Positions 53,944 through 64,000 of a DNA stretch of 64,000 bases are shown piece after piece. The position numbers were made by a program, and so were the translations under genes. This DNA is from Shimia thalassica (lineage in GTDB: Bacteria > Pseudomonadota > Alphaproteobacteria > Rhodobacterales > Rhodobacteraceae): positions 2,108,001-2,172,000 of the forward strand of contig NZ_CYTW01000001.1 of NCBI RefSeq assembly GCF_001458215.1, written 5' to 3'. The first letter of the stretch is position 1. The number at the start of each line of letters is the position of its first letter. The notes below the pieces were generated by a model, which saw only the letters and a list, made by a program, of their open reading frames with translations, made no database searches and was not told the origin of the DNA.

Positions 53944-54442
53944 AAGCAAAATCAACGAACCCGCTCCGAAATCTGCTGATCCGGCCAAGCCTGCTGCTTC
54001 GACCGCTCCGGCAAAATCTGTCCCACCTGCGCCAAAGCAGAATGCAAGCGTAAGCCCGGCCCCGAAAGCCAAGCCACCTGCATCGATACTGTCGTCTGAC
54101 CTGCACGTCACAGGCAACATGAAGACAACTGGTGACATTCAGGTTGAAGGCACTGTCGAAGGCGACATCCGTGCGCATCTTCTGACAATCGGCGAAAGCG
54201 CCACCATCAAAGGCGAAGTCATCGCAGACGATGTTGTGATCAACGGCCGTATTGTGGGCCGTGTACGTGGTCTCAAAGTGCGTCTGACATCGACCGCCCG
54301 CGTCGAAGGCGACATCATCCACAAGACAATCGCGATCGAAAGCGGTGCGCATTTCGAAGGTTCGGTTCAGCGCCAGGACGATCCGCTGACCCGCAGCAGC
54401 GATGCGCCCAAGGCCGTTGCCAAGGCACCTGCTGCCGAATAA
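53933..54442 (+). CDS. Bactofilin
   Basis: Cytoskeletal protein of 169 residues that self-assembles into filaments. The first 50 residues are low-complexity (APAKSVPPAPKQNASVSPAP) and the core, about 52-148, is a right-handed beta-helix of bactofilin type: ILSSDLHVTGNMKTTGDIQV, GTVEGDIRAHLLTIGESA, VVINGRIVGRVRG. A charged alanine-rich tail follows. It overlaps the M23 peptidase gene by 11 bases, so both are translated from one message; a positional scaffold for that enzyme is likely. A terminator follows. Confidence 0.93.
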   Translation: MFSKSKINEPAPKSADPAKPAASTAPAKSVPPAPKQNASVSPAPKAKPPASILSSDLHVTGNMKTTGDIQVEGTVEGDIRAHLLTIGESATIKGEVIADDVVINGRIVGRVRGLKVRLTSTARVEGDIIHKTIAIESGAHFEGSVQRQDDPLTRSSDAPKAVAKAPAAE

Positions 54443-54465
54443 GCCTTTCGCGGCAAACACTTTTT

Positions 54466-54505
54466 AGGGCGCCATTCCTTGCGGGATGGCGCCTTTATTC
54501 GTTTT
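54466..54505 (+). terminator. Terminator after the bactofilin gene
   Basis: AGGGCGCCATTCC pairs with GGGATGGCGCCT over loop TTGC (with wobble pairs), followed by TTTATTCG. Confidence 0.75.
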
Positions 54506-54604
54506 TTGACATTTGTCGGACGCGTGTTAGTCTCTCGGTATAGTTGAATTACAAAATTTGACATGATCGCATGATCTGTTTGCAATGCGATCTGGGGAGG
54601 GAAC

Positions 54605-56527
<1,923 letters not shown>

Positions 56528-56552
56528 AGACTGGCGGAGACTCAAACAAAAA

Positions 56553-56579
56553 GGGGCGCATGATTTGCGCCCCATTTTT
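56553..56579. terminator. Bidirectional terminator between the DUF3604 gene and purN
   Basis: GGGGCGCA and TGCGCCCC form an 8-bp stem with a 5-base loop. ATTTTT follows on the plus strand and the opposite side reads CCCCTTTTTG on the minus strand. Confidence 0.85.
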
Positions 56580-56597
56580 CGTGCCGTTTGTGGCCAG

Positions 56598-57191
56598 TCA
56601 AAGGTAAATCGGGGTCATGTCGCCGGATGCAAACCGTCGCAGCACCGCCGGGTAAAGCTTGTGTTCTTGCACAAGAACACGTGCGGCAAGATCATCAGCG
56701 GTATCCCCGTCAACAACCGGCACACGCGCCTGCCCCAATATGGGCCCATCGTCCAGCGCAGGCGTCACGAGATGCACAGAACACCCGTGTTCCGCGTCAC
56801 CGGCCTCGAGCGCACGCGCATGGGTGTGCAACCCTTTGTATTTCGGCAAAAGCGAAGGATGAATGTTCAGCATCCGCCCTTCCCAAGGTGCCACGAACAC
56901 TTCTGTCAAAACCCGCATGAACCCGGCCAGGCACACGATGTCGGGCTGCACCTGTTCCAGTTCGGCCTGCAATGCCGCTTCAAAGGCCACACGATCCCCC
57001 TTAAAGGGCCGGTGATCGACCACAGCCGTGGGAACCCCCATCTCGGCGGCCTTTTTCAGGCCACCCGCAGTCGCATCATTGGCAAGCACAAGCACTGGTT
57101 CGGCAGGATGGTCGCCAGACATCATGTCTTCGACCAGGCGCACCATGTTGGACCCGCCCCCCGAAATGAAGATGGCGACCCGTTTTTTCAC
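56598..57191 (-). CDS. purN: Phosphoribosylglycinamide formyltransferase
   Basis: Formyl-tetrahydrofolate-dependent formylation of GAR, third step of purine synthesis. It has 197 residues with the start [38 protein letters not shown], active-site [18 protein letters not shown] (Asn and His), [19 protein letters not shown] with the catalytic Asp. GTG is the start, in GTGA overlapping the purM stop, so purM and purN are translationally coupled. Confidence 0.95.
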   Translation of the reverse strand: MKKRVAIFISGGGSNMVRLVEDMMSGDHPAEPVLVLANDATAGGLKKAAEMGVPTAVVDHRPFKGDRVAFEAALQAELEQVQPDIVCLAGFMRVLTEVFVAPWEGRMLNIHPSLLPKYKGLHTHARALEAGDAEHGCSVHLVTPALDDGPILGQARVPVVDGDTADDLAARVLVQEHKLYPAVLRRFASGDMTPIYL

Positions 57192-58234
57192 AGCAGGCTG
57201 CCCGAATACCGCATGCCTTCTCCACCTGTAACAGTTCCCATACGGTAAACTGTTTCACCCTGCTCGATGAGCAAAGCTTCAAGCGCGTCGGCCTGTTCGG
57301 GATCAACCGACAGGATCATGCCAACGCCGCAGTTGAAGGTTTTGAGCAACTCGGATTCCGCCATGCCACCTGTGGCCGCCAGCCATTTAAAGACCGGTGG
57401 CAAGTCCCAAGCATTCAGATCGATGTCGGCGCCAAGATCATCCGGCAGGACACGTGGCAGGTTTTCGGTCAGACCGCCGCCAGTGATATGGGCCAGAGCG
57501 TGAACGCCCCCTGCCCGTACAGCTGCCAAAGCCTGTTTTACATACAAACGTGTCGGGGCCAGAAGTGCCGCGCCCAAGGTGCCTTCGTCAAACGGGCATG
57601 CATCGTCCCAGCCAAGACCGGAAATCTCGACCAGCTTGCGCACAAGACTATACCCGTTGGAGTGCACACCGTTCGAGGCCAACCCCAAAAGGACATCGCC
57701 CTCGGCAACATCTGCCGGTAGGTCCGCGCCACGTTCCATTGCCCCAACAGAGAAACCGGCGAGATCGAAATCGCCGTCGTCATACATGCCCGGCATCTCG
57801 GCAGTTTCACCGCCGATCAGAGCACAGCCCGATTGGAAACAGCCTTCGGCGATCCCTTCGATAATCCGCGCGGCCTGATCCGTCTCGAGCTTGCCTGTTG
57901 CGAAATAGTCGAGGAAAAACAATGGCTCGGCGCCCTGACAAACAAGATCATTCACGCACATCGCAACAAGATCAATGCCAACGCCGTCTACATTTCCGGT
58001 ATCGATCGCGATACGCAGTTTGGTGCCAACCCCGTCGGTCGCCCCCACAAGGATCGGATCCACATAGCCCGCGGCCTTGAGATCGAACAAGGCACCAAAG
58101 CCGCCCAAACCGGCCATAACGCCTGACCGGTTGGTCCGTTTTGCTGCTGGTTTGATTCGGTCCACGAGCGCATTGCCCGCATCGATATCCACACCGGCGT
58201 CCGCGTAGGTGATACCGTTTTTACCTTCGGTCAT
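57188..58234 (-). CDS. purM: Phosphoribosylformylglycinamidine cyclo-ligase
   Basis: AIR synthetase: ATP-dependent ring closure, fifth step of purine synthesis. The 348-residue protein shows [77 protein letters not shown] and [20 protein letters not shown]. The start at 58234 ([10 protein letters not shown]) has GGACGGAG upstream; a longer frame to 58312 is not supported. It is the first gene of the purM-purN pair, while purL lies 38 kb away in the window. Confidence 0.95.
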   Translation of the reverse strand: MTEGKNGITYADAGVDIDAGNALVDRIKPAAKRTNRSGVMAGLGGFGALFDLKAAGYVDPILVGATDGVGTKLRIAIDTGNVDGVGIDLVAMCVNDLVCQGAEPLFFLDYFATGKLETDQAARIIEGIAEGCFQSGCALIGGETAEMPGMYDDGDFDLAGFSVGAMERGADLPADVAEGDVLLGLASNGVHSNGYSLVRKLVEISGLGWDDACPFDEGTLGAALLAPTRLYVKQALAAVRAGGVHALAHITGGGLTENLPRVLPDDLGADIDLNAWDLPPVFKWLAATGGMAESELLKTFNCGVGMILSVDPEQADALEALLIEQGETVYRMGTVTGGEGMRYSGSLL

Positions 58235-58412
58235 GATGCACTCCGTCCTTTGAAGTGTTTCGAGGCCCACCTGCACTGCCGGTTCGGCCCGAAACGCCCA
58301 TAACAATGTCAATTCTTGCGTTTTTCAACGATTCCGCCTCTCAGGAAAAGGCCGAAACATCTTAGCTTGCGCAGGCACTAGACCAACTCGCACTTGGAAG
58401 CAACGGTAAGCC

Positions 58413-58440
58413 TTGACGCGAGCGCATCTTCTGATAGCAA
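58413..58440 (+). promoter_or_regulatory. Candidate promoter of the tRNA gene
   Basis: TTGACG and TAGCAA are separated by 16 bases; the predicted start would be about 9 bases before the mature tRNA 5' end. Confidence 0.45.
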
Positions 58441-58455
58441 AAGGCCCACAAGGTA

Positions 58456-58532
58456 GGGCCTGTAGCTCAACTGGTTAGAGCAGAGCGCTCATAACGCTTT
58501 GGTTGCGGGTTCAAGTCCTGCCGGGCCTACCA
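58456..58532 (+). tRNA. tRNA with CAU anticodon, probably tRNA-Ile2
   Basis: A 77-base cloverleaf with encoded CCA. The acceptor stem GGGCCTG pairs with CGGGCCT (G-U wobbles at positions 1-72 and 6-67); the D arm is GCTC...GAGC; the anticodon arm is GAGCG-CTCATAA-CGCTT with CAT at 58490-58492; the T arm is GCGGG-TTCAAGT-CCTGC. C4-G69 and C5-G68, together with the non-initiator D loop, fit the lysidine-modified tRNA-Ile2 that TilS recognises in E. coli. Elongator tRNA-Met is the alternative reading of the anticodon. Confidence 0.9.
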
Positions 58533-58861
58533 ATACAATCATAAAAAATTGAAATTAATCACTTTTTCAGAAATTTTTGCCCACTGGTGTCAGGTGCGAA
58601 AGAAAAGGTGGGAAAATCCAGCCAGAATAATCCAAAGTTTTGTCATCGCGACTTAAAGATTTCCCCCCCAAGACCGGACGCGAAAAAGCCCAGATCCGCG
58701 CCGTTATTTTCAATCATATTGTGTCCCACGCCGCCGCCCCAAGCACACCCCATAAATATCAATAGGTTGCAAAAGACGCGCCCCATAACGCTAGTCTTGA
58801 ATCCCAATTATCCACGAGAAGAAGTCAGAGGAACAAAGAAGGTTTCGCGTTTGCTGATGGC
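58533..58861. other. AT-richer stretch downstream of the tRNA, no convincing gene
   Basis: Begins with AAAAAATTGAAATTAATC and continues with purine/pyrimidine-rich non-coding-looking sequence. The open frame at 58587-58874 on the plus strand has unlikely composition (proline, lysine, arginine) and overlaps the end of the minus-strand gene. A single TTATCCACG (58808-58816) resembles one DnaA box. No integrase or attachment-site repeat of the tRNA 3' end was found. Confidence 0.5.
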
Positions 58862-59435
58862 CTATCCGTTGTAAACGTAGATCAACCGGCGTTTTTCCGG
58901 GATCACAATCAGCATTCCGATCCGGCCATGAGAAAAATAAGATCCTGAGGAAAAAACTGCTTCATTCGCCAAAAGCTCGATTTCAGCGTCAAACGGGATC
59001 CAAAAACCGTATTTTGCCATGTATGCGGCGATGCTTGGGCATGTCGGATGCTGAGTTATTGAGTAGAAATCACTCAATCCAGTGCCGCAACGTGCAGGGT
59101 CTGCCCAGGGTTTCCGTTTCTGGCACGGGTGTGGAGTGCCATTCATCATACCGTCCCTGCCATCCTGACCAACTGTTGGATGATAGGTTTTGGAGCCATT
59201 TTATTCCGCCCGCCTGAAGCGCTTCATAAGTAGCCTCGGGCATATCATAAACGATGATGCCGGTCTCGTTTCCGCCCGGCCCGAATCCCCAAGCTTCCTC
59301 GGCAACATAGATAATGCGCCAAACACCCATTTCCTCAGGGACAAACCGCAAATGATGCCGATAGAGGAACCCCTTCCATGCAAGGGCGGCGATACCCAAA
59401 ACAATCATAAGCAATACAAGGGCTCTTTTAAGCAT
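58862..59435 (-). pseudogene. Exported or membrane-anchored hypothetical protein, apparently split by a frameshift
   Basis: Two minus-strand frames overlap. The first (59070-59435) begins MLKRALVLLMIVLGIAALAW, an N-terminal signal or anchor, and runs to STPVPETETLGRPCTLRHWIE. The second continues after a shift with WADPARCGTGLSDFYSITQ and ends IPEKRRLIYVYNG (58862). Removing one base from the CCC run at 59109-59111 (GGG on the plus strand) would join them into one protein of about 191 residues with coherent composition. Two separate overlapping genes are possible but less natural. No family is recognised. Confidence 0.5.
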
Positions 59436-59482
59436 ATTGTCAAAATCCGTTTAAAACAGGGCTGCATCTATGCGTGAGGTTT

Positions 59483-59717
59483 ATGGAGCAAAACATCCAA
59501 GGGAGAAACCATCACTACGATTTTCAGGTGTGGGTCATGGCCAGCACAGCCCCCCATTGAGGTGTTCTGCGGACTTGAAGACCGGCTCCAGATGCGCCTT
59601 GATTTGGCCCCGCATGACACCCACGGCATCAAGCAACACGTTGAAAAAATGACGTTTTTGAAGGCGCAACGCGGCAAAGGATACTTCGACACATCGACCG
59701 ACGGTGCGCGCAGCTGA
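59483..59717 (+). pseudogene. Small gene remnant with a frame change
   Basis: The plus-strand frame MEQNIQGRNHHYDFQVWVM stops after 25 codons at 59560. Beginning near 59540, another plus frame continues in protein-like composition (PPIEVFCGLEDRLQMRLDL, then APHDTHGIKQHVEKMTFLKA) to the TGA at 59715. Joined by a one-base change they make a protein of about 77 residues. No family is recognised. The alternative minus-strand frame at 59468-59818 looks like a shadow. Confidence 0.3.
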
Positions 59718-60016
59718 TCAGCCCCACCAAAATCATAAAAATACCTTATTATTATTCTACAACTCTGCCGCAGAGGCTGGCGCGTTATTTCCCGCCCTGT
59801 ATGCACTTTGGTTCCCACTTTGAATCTCTCACCTTGTGGCCAAACTGCGATAGTTTTTTTTCAGGTCAAGAGATCCCTCTGGATTGGTGCTTTACTCATT
59901 TCTTGCTCTTGCGCGTGACCTGATACAAACTTCTCTAGACAAGTGAGAGGTCTGTTTTCGGCCGGTCCGGCCGATAAACGGATCAACGCGGCACCAATCA
60001 CACAGAGGAGCGCGTC
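59718..60016. other. Promoter region before the DUF2189 gene, nothing coding seen
   Basis: Contains a run of eight T (59853 region) and a hairpin TCGGCC-GGTCC-GGCCGA near 59960-59976. No ORF with a ribosome binding site is seen until GAGGAGCGCGTC at the DUF2189 start. Confidence 0.45.
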
Positions 60017-60850
60017 ATGACATCTGAGATCACAGGGACACCACCAACCAATCCGACGCCCCCTCCTCAGGGCATGCCAGAGACCAACATCGTGACTGTC
60101 GATGACATCACCGCGTCGCTCAAGGCCGGGTTTTCAGACTTCTTGGCACGTCCTGTTATGAGCGGTTTCTTTGGTCTGTTTTATGCAGTGTTCGGAATAC
60201 TGTTTGTGTGGTGCCTCGTCTCGCTTGGTAAAATCTGGATGATAATCCCCGCAATTGTCGGGTTTCCGCTGGTCGCGCCGTTTGCAGCAGCTGGGCTTTA
60301 TGAAATGTCGCAGCGCCTGCAGACAGGAGAGAGCTTCGGCTGGTCTGAAATCCTTTCGGTCATGGTCCAACAACGAAAGCGCGAAATGGGCTGGATGGCG
60401 TTTACCACCCTGTTCATCTTCTGGGTCTGGGTTTACCAGGTTCGGCTTTGGCTTGCGATTATCCTGCAGGATGCGTCCTTTTCGGATTTTGACGGGTTCA
60501 TGCACACTGTTTTCTTCACGCAAGAGGGCTGGATATTCCTGATCGTGGGCACTTGCGCGGGGGCCTTACTGTCTGCTGCTCTGTTTTCGGTAACCGTCGT
60601 CGCGATGCCGATGTTGCTCGAACGCGACGTCGATTTCGTTACCGCAATGCTCACATCCATTCGCGTCGTCAGGGACAATCCGGTGGTCATGCTCACATGG
60701 GCGGCCATCATTTCGGCCACCATCCTCTTGTCGTTGGTTCCGGCCTTTTTGGGCTTGATCTTCACGCTGCCGATCCTTGGTCATACGACATGGCACCTTT
60801 ATCAGCGGGTCGTGCAGCCAATGGAAAATGAGTCAATCGCGGCTTCGTGA
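60017..60850 (+). CDS. DUF2189 domain-containing membrane protein
   Basis: A 277-residue protein with a proline-rich soluble start (TPPTNPTPPPQGMPETNIVT) and then about five to six membrane helices, matching DUF2189: VDDITASLKAGFSDFLARPV, FAAAGLYEMSQRLQTGES, MGWMAFTTLFIFWVWVYQVR, and a C-terminal LPILGHTTWHLYQRVV that is characteristic of the family. The function is not known. AGGAG lies before the ATG. It is monocistronic. Confidence 0.9.
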   Translation: MTSEITGTPPTNPTPPPQGMPETNIVTVDDITASLKAGFSDFLARPVMSGFFGLFYAVFGILFVWCLVSLGKIWMIIPAIVGFPLVAPFAAAGLYEMSQRLQTGESFGWSEILSVMVQQRKREMGWMAFTTLFIFWVWVYQVRLWLAIILQDASFSDFDGFMHTVFFTQEGWIFLIVGTCAGALLSAALFSVTVVAMPMLLERDVDFVTAMLTSIRVVRDNPVVMLTWAAIISATILLSLVPAFLGLIFTLPILGHTTWHLYQRVVQPMENESIAAS

Positions 60851-61087
60851 AAAAGTCCTGAGATCCGCGAGTTCCGGTATGAACTCTAAAGTGTGAACGG
60901 CCCAGAGCTGCCATTGAGGCGGGCCGTAGCGAATGGCGGCTCCGAGCCCACTTTACCCAATGCTGCAAAGTGCGAGAATGGCTGCTATGTGACCCAACGG
61001 ATCAAAAATTCAGAGATGATACGGCCATCGCCTAGGGAGCTGTCACAGCAATCAATGACTATCTGTCGAAAACTCACGGGCGTTGGC

Positions 61088-62728
61088 TCATGATTGTGCT
61101 GCGAGCTCCTTTGCGTGCTCACGCAGCGCAAACTTTTGAATCTTGCCGGTCGACGTTCTGGGAATGGTTGTCACGACAAACCGACCGGGAACCTTGTAGG
61201 CTGCCAGCCTGCCACGGCACCATGTCCGCAGCGTCTCGGCGTCAATCTCCTGGCCCGGCGTCAGTTCGATGAACGCGCAGGGGGTTTCGCCCCATTTCTC
61301 ATGCGGCATGGCGACAACAGCGGCAATCTCGATGGCGGGGTAGCTGTAAAGCACTTCTTCGACCTCGATCGAAGAAATGTTCTCGCCGCCCGAAATGATA
61401 ATGTCCTTTGAGCGGTCCTTGAGCTGGATATAACCATCGGGATGGATCACGCCCAGATCGCCGGAATGGAACCAGCCGCCCTCAAAGGCCTGCTGCGTGG
61501 CAGAGGGGTTACGGAAATAGCCCTTCATCACGACGTTGCCGCGGAACATGACCTCGCCCATCGTCTCGCCGTCGCGTGGGACGGGCTCCATGGTTTCAGG
61601 ATCAAGCACATCGAGCCCCTCAAGAGGCAGATAGCGCACGCCCTGGCGTGATTTCAGCCGCGCTTGTTCTTCGCCGGGTAGGGATGACCAGCTTTCATGC
61701 CAATCGTTCACCACGGCAGGGCCGTAGGTTTCGGTGAGCCCGTACAGGTGGGTTACGTCAAAGCCTGCGGTTTTCATATCAGCCAGCAGCTTTTCGGGGG
61801 GCGGTGCGGCGGCAGTGAAAAATTGCACAGTGTGATCGAGCGTACGCTGGACGTCCGAAGGTGCCGAGATCAGCAGCGACATGATGATCGGTGCGCCGCA
61901 GAGGTGGGTGACTTTTTCATCAGCGAGCGCGTTCCAGATCGGCTCGGCCCGGACTTGGCGCAGGCAGACATGTGTGCCGATGATCGCCGAGAGCGTCCAT
62001 GGAAAGCACCAGCCGTTGCAGTGGAACATTGGCAAGGTCCAAAGGTAGACGGCATGCTTTTGCATCGACGTGGTCAACGCATTGCCTTGGGCCAGCAGAT
62101 AGGCACCGCGGTGGTGCGAGACGACACCCTTGGGATCGCCTGTCGTCCCTGAGGTGTAGTTGATCGAGATCGCGTCCCATTCATCTTCGGGCATGAGCCA
62201 GTCAAACGCAGGATCGCCTCCTGCGACGATGTCTTCATAGTCTGGCCCGTCAAACGCCATGCGCGCGCCGTCATATTCAGGGTCATCCACCAAGATCACT
62301 AGAGGGTCGACCTCGGCCAGCACCAGCGCCTCTTGCATCAGCGGCAGGAACTCGGCATCAACGATGACGAGCTTCGACATCGCATGATCGAGCTGAAAGG
62401 CGATGATCGCCGCGTCCAGCCGCGTGTTGATCGAATGCAACACACCGCCGCACATGGGCACGCCATAGTGGCATTCGAGCATGGCTGGTGTGTTGGGCAG
62501 TATGGCCGAGACGGTATCGCCCCGCCCGATGCCTTTGTCCGCGAGGGCCGAGGCAAGCTGTCGCGCGCGGGCATAGAAGCTGGCATAGCTGCGCCGCAGG
62601 GGGCCATGGATGATGGCAGTATGTACGGGGAACACCGTGGCGGCGCGTTCAAGGAAGGTGAGCGGCGTCAGCGGCTGGTGGTTGGCCGGGGTGCGGTCCA
62701 GGTCGGTGTTGTAGGGGTTTGCACTCAT
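61088..62728 (-). CDS. AMP-binding acyl-CoA synthetase (AlkK/DmdB-like)
   Basis: A 546-residue ANL-superfamily ligase that activates a carboxylic acid to acyl-CoA via acyl-AMP. The P-loop is YTSGTTGDPKGV (191-202), followed by LYGLTETYGP (A5), WFHSGDLGVIHPDGYIQLKDR and GGENISSIEVEE (A7/A8), and the catalytic lysine in RTSTGKIQKFALR. The subgroup contains medium-chain ligases and the Roseobacter methylmercaptopropionate-CoA ligases (DmdB); the substrate cannot be decided here. The enoyl-CoA hydratase gene lies 3 bases upstream and OsmC upstream of that, all on the same strand. Confidence 0.9.
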   Translation of the reverse strand: MSANPYNTDLDRTPANHQPLTPLTFLERAATVFPVHTAIIHGPLRRSYASFYARARQLASALADKGIGRGDTVSAILPNTPAMLECHYGVPMCGGVLHSINTRLDAAIIAFQLDHAMSKLVIVDAEFLPLMQEALVLAEVDPLVILVDDPEYDGARMAFDGPDYEDIVAGGDPAFDWLMPEDEWDAISINYTSGTTGDPKGVVSHHRGAYLLAQGNALTTSMQKHAVYLWTLPMFHCNGWCFPWTLSAIIGTHVCLRQVRAEPIWNALADEKVTHLCGAPIIMSLLISAPSDVQRTLDHTVQFFTAAAPPPEKLLADMKTAGFDVTHLYGLTETYGPAVVNDWHESWSSLPGEEQARLKSRQGVRYLPLEGLDVLDPETMEPVPRDGETMGEVMFRGNVVMKGYFRNPSATQQAFEGGWFHSGDLGVIHPDGYIQLKDRSKDIIISGGENISSIEVEEVLYSYPAIEIAAVVAMPHEKWGETPCAFIELTPGQEIDAETLRTWCRGRLAAYKVPGRFVVTTIPRTSTGKIQKFALREHAKELAAQS

Positions 62729-62731
62729 TTT

Positions 62732-63532
62732 TTAAGCGTCCTGCCACTGGGGCGCGCGCTTTTCGATGAAGGCGCCGATGCCTTCCTCGGCGTCGCGCGC
62801 AAGCATGTTATCGACCATCACTTGGGACGCATAGTCATAGGCCTCCGCCAGCGGCATTTCGCGTTGTGCATAGAAGGCGCGCTTTCCGGTGGCCAGCGTC
62901 ATCGACGACTTAGAGGCGATCTTGCGGGCCATTTCCAACGTCGCCTCTTGCAGCATGTCTTCGGGCACGGCGCGATTGACGAGACCCATCTCGGCGGCGC
63001 GGGCGGCAGGCGTCATGTCGCCTGTCAGAAGCATTTCCATCGCGTGTTTGGCCGAGACATTGCGCGACAGGGCGACCATGGGTGTCGAGCAGAAGAGGCC
63101 GATGTGAACGCCCGGCGTGCTGAACTGGGCCGTGTCCGCCGCAACCGCCATATCACAGCTGGCCACGAGTTGACAGCCCGCCGCGGTGGCGACGCCTGTC
63201 ACTTCGGCGATCACCGGCTTGGGGCAGTTGACGATGCCCTGCATCACGCCCGAGCACATGGACATGACTTTGGCGAAGTGCGCTTTGCCGCCATCCGCGT
63301 CTGCGCGGCCTGCTGTCATTTCCTTGAGGTCGTGACCTGCACAAAAGGCCGGGCCATTGGCGGCAAGGATGATGACGCGCACCGCTGGGTTTTTCCCGGA
63401 ATCGGCGATAGCTGTGCCCAAAGCGCCCAGCATCGCTTCGGAAAGCGCATTGCGGCGGGCCACATCATTAAACGTGAGACGAAGGACGCCATCATCACCC
63501 AGATCAGAGAGGAGAATGTCTGTCGTAGTCAT
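62732..63532 (-). CDS. Enoyl-CoA hydratase-related protein (ECHDC3-like)
   Basis: A 266-residue crotonase-fold protein. The first oxyanion segment is GPAFCAGHDLKEM and the second VATAAGCQLVASCDMAVAAD; SVTPGVHIGLFCSTP-like FSTPGVHIGLFCSTPMVALS is typical of the ECHDC3 subgroup, in which classical catalytic Glu pairs are not both kept, so the true activity is uncertain. AAAGGAGCG, inside the end of the osmC gene, precedes the ATG. It lies between osmC and the acyl-CoA synthetase in one minus-strand unit. Confidence 0.88.
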   Translation of the reverse strand: MTTTDILLSDLGDDGVLRLTFNDVARRNALSEAMLGALGTAIADSGKNPAVRVIILAANGPAFCAGHDLKEMTAGRADADGGKAHFAKVMSMCSGVMQGIVNCPKPVIAEVTGVATAAGCQLVASCDMAVAADTAQFSTPGVHIGLFCSTPMVALSRNVSAKHAMEMLLTGDMTPAARAAEMGLVNRAVPEDMLQEATLEMARKIASKSSMTLATGKRAFYAQREMPLAEAYDYASQVMVDNMLARDAEEGIGAFIEKRAPQWQDA

Positions 63533-63543
63533 GGGGCGCTCCT

Positions 63544-63993
63544 TTAGCGGATGTTGATCTCGACGCTGTCAGCCAGCGTGTTGGCGATAAAACAATAGCG
63601 GTGTGCGCGGTCCTGCATCTGGGCCAATTGCGCATCATCCACGGCAAAGCCGGTGTCAAAGCGCACCACCGGGTGCAAGTCGATTCGCGTGACCGACATC
63701 TGGCCCTTGGGGTTCTTGCCCAGATGCGCTTCGGCATAATCGTGATAGCTCGCCACGGGCCAGCCCGCCTTTGCCGCCAGAGCCAGGAAGGTCATCATAT
63801 GACAGCTGGAGAGCGCGGAGGCCAGCGCTTGCTCAGGGTTGGTGTTGGCAGGTTCGCCGCCCCAGTCGGGCGCGGAATCGACCTGAACATCATAGCCACT
63901 GTTGTATTGGACGGTATGCTCGTTGGAGTATTTACCGGTTTGCAAAGCGGGCTCGGCGCGCTGCCAATGCAGCTCGATGGCAAGATCGGACAT
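63544..63993 (-). CDS. OsmC family peroxide/redox protein
   Basis: A 149-residue protein of the OsmC/Ohr superfamily, with the two conserved cysteines as Cys64 (ALSSCHMMTFLALA) and Cys134 (RAHRYCFIANTLAD). They would form the reactive pair that reduces organic hydroperoxides. The N-terminal part has NPEQALASALSSC and WGGEPANTNP, as in the YhfA/OsmC branch. It is the first gene of the osmC-hydratase-ligase unit. Seven bases of flanking sequence remain after its start, so its promoter is outside the window. Confidence 0.88.
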   Translation of the reverse strand: MSDLAIELHWQRAEPALQTGKYSNEHTVQYNSGYDVQVDSAPDWGGEPANTNPEQALASALSSCHMMTFLALAAKAGWPVASYHDYAEAHLGKNPKGQMSVTRIDLHPVVRFDTGFAVDDAQLAQMQDRAHRYCFIANTLADSVEINIR

Positions 63994-64000
63994 ATCTTAG

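Noticed and set aside
58456-58532. tRNA-Met as the identity of the CAU tRNA
   Set aside because: The acceptor stem with C4-G69 and C5-G68 resembles tRNA-Ile2 (lysidine) more than elongator tRNA-Met; kept as the alternative.
58808-58816. TTATCCACG, one mismatch from a DnaA box, as a sign of a replication origin
   Set aside because: Only one copy, no AT-rich unwinding region with clustered boxes and no origin-linked genes (dnaA, dnaN, repABC) nearby.
58587-58874. Plus-strand open frame of 95 codons after the tRNA
   Set aside because: Composition is rich in proline, lysine and arginine, no ribosome binding site is seen, and it overlaps the better minus-strand gene end.
59468-59818. Minus-strand open frame of 116 codons
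   Set aside because: Its sequence is serine, arginine and cysteine-rich as in shadow frames; the plus strand has more protein-like segments, though interrupted.

Overview
The window reads as an ordinary chromosomal segment of a marine Roseobacter-group alphaproteobacterium (Rhodobacteraceae). The evidence is the family mix and several lineage markers: system I cytochrome c maturation genes, a gene-transfer-agent type holin/endolysin pair, a ZapA gene preceded by a long coiled-coil partner (ZauP arrangement), an ArgC with the Rhodobacteraceae-style GCNAAT active-site segment, and a LexA box of the alphaproteobacterial direct-repeat type (GTTC-N7-GTTC) before uvrA. There is no rRNA, CRISPR array, insertion sequence or prophage. 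One tRNA is present (CAU anticodon, probably tRNA-Ile2).

Layout. 1-483: the C-terminal end of an RTX calcium-binding protein. 580-12040: a long minus-strand block holding an enoyl-CoA hydratase, ccmH and ccmF, the holin/endolysin pair, ccmE, argC, murI, an acyltransferase and a fused indolepyruvate ferredoxin oxidoreductase. A divergent LysR gene follows, with a perfect palindrome between the two. 13120-24460: a candidate small RNA, a large MscS channel, an Omp85-like outer-membrane protein, purL, a bolA-membrane peptide-grxD operon, a converging zauP-zapA-lysozyme inhibitor operon, and transketolase. 24480-29306: a secreted protein, a thioesterase, DUF808, coaD, a CBS protein and a second LysR. 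29410-37567: valine catabolism (mmsA, then 3-hydroxyisobutyryl-CoA hydrolase and mmsB), interrupted by two tandem paralogues of unknown function, a secreted DsrE-like protein and a GCS2-type ligase, and followed by an MmgE/PrpD protein. 37579-46483: uvrA, a rhodanese, a methyltransferase, lpd, DUF924, an MFS transporter and an L,D-transpeptidase. 46657-58234: queA, a giant AsmA-like protein, bcp with a ferritin-like DUF455 protein, an M23 peptidase coupled to a bactofilin, a DUF3604 protein, and purM-purN. 58456-60016: the tRNA followed by two apparently frameshifted small genes. 60017-63993: DUF2189, then an acyl-CoA synthetase, enoyl-CoA hydratase and OsmC module.

How the genes work together. 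Cell-envelope and division functions recur: murI, the L,D-transpeptidase, M23/bactofilin, zapA/zauP, the lysozyme inhibitor, and the AsmA-like and Omp85-like proteins. Acyl-CoA and branched-chain or aromatic amino-acid catabolism also recurs: the IOR fusion, the mmsA/hydrolase/mmsB set, two enoyl-CoA hydratases, an acyl-CoA synthetase and a thioesterase. Purine synthesis is represented by purL and purMN.

The most unusual signals are the lysis cassette inside the cytochrome c maturation locus, the palindromic operators before the IOR and DUF924 genes, a candidate sRNA with an anti-Shine-Dalgarno loop, the tandem 138/139-residue paralogues, and the decayed stretch beside the tRNA. I see no single spectacular new system. 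All calls rest on reading the sequence by eye and on family knowledge; no database search was run.
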